Shown here piece after piece: positions 15,453-17,472 of a DNA stretch of 17,472 bases (the stretch's first letter is position 1; every line of letters starts with the position of its first letter). The DNA is from Veillonellaceae bacterium. Its GTDB lineage: Bacteria; Bacillota_C; Negativicutes; UBA1444. The position numbers were made by a program, and so were the translations under genes. The stretch spans positions 1-17,472 of the forward strand of contig JAAZNU010000234.1 in assembly GCA_012798135.1 (NCBI GenBank). Direction: 5' to 3'. The notes below the pieces were generated by a model that saw nothing but the letters and a program-made list of their open reading frames with translations, was not told the DNA's origin and did no database searches.

Positions 15453-16761
15453 TGATAGTCTTGCTGTGATGGAATCGGCATCGTGCTCGATAGGTGAGAA
15501 CACAGGGTCTTCACTGGTTACTGTTCCTGATGCGGTTCGCGGTGCGGTCTTGGATTTGTTGGGTTATTGTCGTGGTGAGGAGTGGTCGGGCTGGGACCCG
15601 TACGATGGGTTGAACAGTCGGTTGTTTCAGGCGACGCCATTGAGCAGGTGTGGTGTCGCCCGGCTTGCATGGACGCAACTGTTCAAGCGGTGCCCGGTGA
15701 ACCTGCGTCGGATTGCGTTTGTCCCGCGCGGAGAGAATCCGAAGGGGATTGCGTTGTTTGTGTCGGCGCTTGTCAGGCTGGCGCGGCATGGAATTGTCGA
15801 GGAAAGCGAGGTTTTTGCGTTGGCGGATCGGCTGCTCGGGTTGCGGTCGCCGGGTCAGAAGCAGTTTTGTTGGGGGTATAATTTCGATTGGCAGACGCGG
15901 TCGTATTTGGTGCCGCGGTTTACGCCGAATGTTATCTGCACGAGTTTTGCCGGGAACGCTTTGTTGGACGCGTATGAGGTGTCAGGTCGGAACGATCTGC
16001 TTGATGCGGCTTTGAGCGCTGGTGAGTTCCTGTTGCGCGGACTGAACAGGTCGGGGGACAGCGATGTGTTTTGTTTCAGTTACACCCCGTTGGACCGGGG
16101 TCGGGTGCATAACGCGAATTTGTTGGGCGCAGCGTTGTTGGCGCGGTTGCATTGTTATCGGGCATCCGACGAGTTCAGAACCGCGGCGATGGCGGCGACA
16201 AGGTACGGGGTCGGACACCAGGCGGCGGACGGGTCGTGGCCGTACGGGGACGGTCCGAAGCAGCGGTGGATCGACAGTTTTCATACCGGGTATAACCTGT
16301 GCGCACTCGAGTGTGTTCGGAAATGTCTGGATTGGCAGGAGTTGCGGGGGCCGATCGAGAAAGGGTACCGGTTTTATCTGGATCATTTCTTCGAGTCGGA
16401 CGGTCGGGTGAAGTATTTTCATGATCGGACCTACCCGGTAGATATTCATGCGATTGCGCATGCGTTGGTCACGCTTTGTGGTTTGTCGGAGTATGATCCG
16501 CGGAGTCTGGATATTGCCCGGGCAGTGTTCGACTGGGCGATGAGAAATATGCGGTCGAAGAAAGGATGGTTTTATTACCAGAAATGGTCGCTGTGGACAA
16601 ACCGCATGAATTACATGAGATGGGGGCAGGCGTGGATGTTGCTTGGGTTGGCCATGTATGCTGACTGCCAGACAGCGATGAGAGACCAGGGATCAACGAC
16701 TATAAACCAAGAATCTCAATCTTTTCACCGCTGCCGGTCCGCAGGGGTTGAGAACGGCTAA
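15445..16761 (+). CDS. Uncharacterised toroid-like protein of a polysaccharide locus
   Basis: Protein of 438 residues, 430 if the ATG at 15469 is used. I prefer 15469, since the earlier ATG lies inside the GGTCTATGGTC repeat. There is no signal peptide or membrane span, so it is probably cytoplasmic. Features are WSGWDPYDGLNSRLF near the N-terminus, FVPRGENPKGIALFVSALVRLARHG, QKQFCWGYNFDWQTRSYLVPRFTPNVICTSFAGNALLDAY, HQAADGSWPYGDG...RWIDSFHTGYNLCALECV, YPVDIHAIAHALVTL and GWFYYQKWSLWTNRMNYMRWGQAWMLLGLA. The rhythm of helical pairs with aromatic/Asp-rich turns resembles six-hairpin (alpha/alpha toroid) glycosidase-like proteins and terpene-cyclase-like toroids. I have seen similar proteins beside glycosyltransferases, but no activity is established. 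The last 25 or so residues come from flanking repeat and are probably dispensable. Confidence 0.82.
   Translation: MVLDSLAVMESASCSIGENTGSSLVTVPDAVRGAVLDLLGYCRGEEWSGWDPYDGLNSRLFQATPLSRCGVARLAWTQLFKRCPVNLRRIAFVPRGENPKGIALFVSALVRLARHGIVEESEVFALADRLLGLRSPGQKQFCWGYNFDWQTRSYLVPRFTPNVICTSFAGNALLDAYEVSGRNDLLDAALSAGEFLLRGLNRSGDSDVFCFSYTPLDRGRVHNANLLGAALLARLHCYRASDEFRTAAMAATRYGVGHQAADGSWPYGDGPKQRWIDSFHTGYNLCALECVRKCLDWQELRGPIEKGYRFYLDHFFESDGRVKYFHDRTYPVDIHAIAHALVTLCGLSEYDPRSLDIARAVFDWAMRNMRSKKGWFYYQKWSLWTNRMNYMRWGQAWMLLGLAMYADCQTAMRDQGSTTINQESQSFHRCRSAGVENG
16683..16705 (+). repeat. GACCAGGGATCAACGACTATAAACC run at the 3' end of the gene
   Basis: Degenerate copy of the GACCANGGACCA motif, in the opposite orientation to the run at 15370-15452 on the other side of the gene. 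It encodes DQGSTTINQ within the C-terminal tail of the toroid-like protein. Confidence 0.4.
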
Positions 16762-16769
16762 AGGCCCGA

Positions 16770-16848
16770 TTTATACCAGCCTGAGCCAACGGCCCAGGTA
16801 GGTGCGCCAAATCAGTGACAGCGAGGGCTGAAAGCCCCTGCTGATCCG
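16770..16848 (+). repeat. Two-hairpin intergenic repeat, direct copy
   Basis: Starts 9 bp after the stop codon of the toroid-like gene. TTTATACCAGCCTGAGCCAA is followed by GGCCCAGGTAGG, CCAAATCAGTGAC and GGGCTGAAAGCCCC (16825-16838). It is the inverted partner of 15133-15209. It could act as a weak RNA hairpin after the gene, but there is no T-run. Confidence 0.7.
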
Positions 16849-17472
16849 AAGTGTCGCGGAAGGGAGGTCAACCGCGGAACACACGAAATACGCGGAAGTG
16901 GATTTGAACCACGAAACAGATGGGACAGGGGGAAGGAGTTTGGGAATGAACGCTCAGTGTGAAGGCGTGTTTTCGCGTATTTCGTGTATTTCGCGGTCGG
17001 TTTAACCGATAAGTGTGCGAAAGACGCGGAAGAGAGGTCAACCGCGGAACACACGAAATACGCGGAGGTGGATTTGAAGCACGAAACAGATGGGACACGC
17101 GGAAGGAGTTTGGGAATGAACGCTCGGTGTGAAGGCGTGTTTTGGTGTATTTCGTGTATTTCGCGGTTGGTTTAACCGATAAGTGTGGGAAAGACGCGGA
17201 AGTGGGGTCAACCGCGGAACACACGAAATACGCGGAAGTGGATTTGCAGCAGGAAACAGATGGGACTGGTGGAAGGAGTTTGGGAATGAACGCTGAGTTT
17301 GGAGGCGTGTTTTCGCGTATTTCGTGTATTTCGCGGTTGGTTTGACCGATAAGTGTGGGAAAGACGCGGAAGCGGGGTCAACCGCCGAACACACGAAATA
17401 CGCGGAGGTGGATTTGAAGCACGAAACAGATGGGACAGGTGGAAGGAGTTTGGGAATGAACGCTCGGTGTGA
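16847..17472. repeat. Tandem array with exact 170-bp period, continuing past the window
   Basis: ACCGCGGAACACACG begins at 16871, 17041 and 17211, with ACCGCCGAACACACG at 17381, so the period is exactly 170 bp. About 3.7 units are present and the array runs off the end. Each unit has two arms: CCGCGGAACACACGAAATACGCG (16872-16894 in unit 1) and its inverted partner CGCGTATTTCGTGTATTTCGCGG (16974-16996), matching at 21 of 23 positions around a 79-nt loop. Units differ by scattered substitutions only (for example GTGGATTTGAACC / GAAGC / GCAGC). The first unit starts truncated at about 16847. Because 170 is not a multiple of 3, the 118-codon - strand frames here are by-products of the repeat, not genes. 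Function unknown. Confidence 0.9.

Noticed and set aside
16812..17394. Three - strand 118-codon type frames with near-identical proteins in the 170-bp array
   Set aside because: They recur at the repeat period, overlap each other and are explained entirely by the repeat; no start signals or family match.
16847..17472. CRISPR array
   Set aside because: The whole 170-bp unit is repeated, not a short repeat with unique spacers, and no cas genes are present.

Overview
The window is a stretch of a surface- or exopolysaccharide (EPS/O-antigen type) gene cluster, with every recognisable intact gene on the + strand. It encodes an oligosaccharide flippase (Wzx-like), four glycosyltransferases (one GT2, three GT4), a decayed TylF-type methyltransferase, an NAD-dependent epimerase/dehydratase that overlaps a Gfo/Idh/MocA oxidoreductase, a secreted parallel beta-helix protein, and an uncharacterised protein that looks like an alpha/alpha toroid. 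No polymerase (Wzy), initiating sugar-phosphate transferase, chain-length regulator or export pore is visible, so this is an internal part of a larger locus. The organism is most likely a PVC-group bacterium, probably Verrucomicrobiota. That rests on the style of the intergenic repeats (arrays containing CACGAAATACGCGG, the two-hairpin repeat with GGGCTGAAAGCCC, runs of GGTCTATGGTC) and on the beta-helix protein type. It is an inference, not a proven assignment.

Layout. 195-1217 is a GT2 glycosyltransferase. 1218-2499 is a transposon graveyard: a possible IS110-like fragment on the - strand, then the 3' end of an ISL3-family transposase on the + strand. 2500-5262 holds the flippase and a GT4. 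5294-6155 is a methyltransferase pseudogene with a nonsense codon, a palindromic insertion carrying a second stop, and a G-run frameshift. 6700-7848 is a second GT4. 8893-10656 is the exported beta-helix protein. 10885-13102 is the epimerase/oxidoreductase pair. 13453-14577 is a third GT4. 15445-16761 is the toroid-like protein. 16847 to the window end is a tandem array with an exact 170-bp period.

The most distinctive structure is repetitive. Three copies of a 442-443 bp element (6195, 8102, 14578), all in the same orientation, have imperfect terminal inverted repeats and keep a short 5' coding stub resembling the N-terminus of ISL3-type transposases. They look like a MITE-like deletion-derivative family separating the cluster into modules. 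The last gene is flanked by a mirrored set of three different intergenic repeats in opposite orientations. Two genes (Gfo/Idh and the toroid-like protein) have protein ends encoded by GACCA-type repeats.

How the genes fit together: the epimerase and oxidoreductase probably make or modify a nucleotide sugar, the glycosyltransferases assemble a lipid-linked repeat unit, the flippase moves it across the inner membrane, and the secreted beta-helix protein may bind or modify the polymer outside. I found no clearly new defence, RNA-guided or regulatory system.
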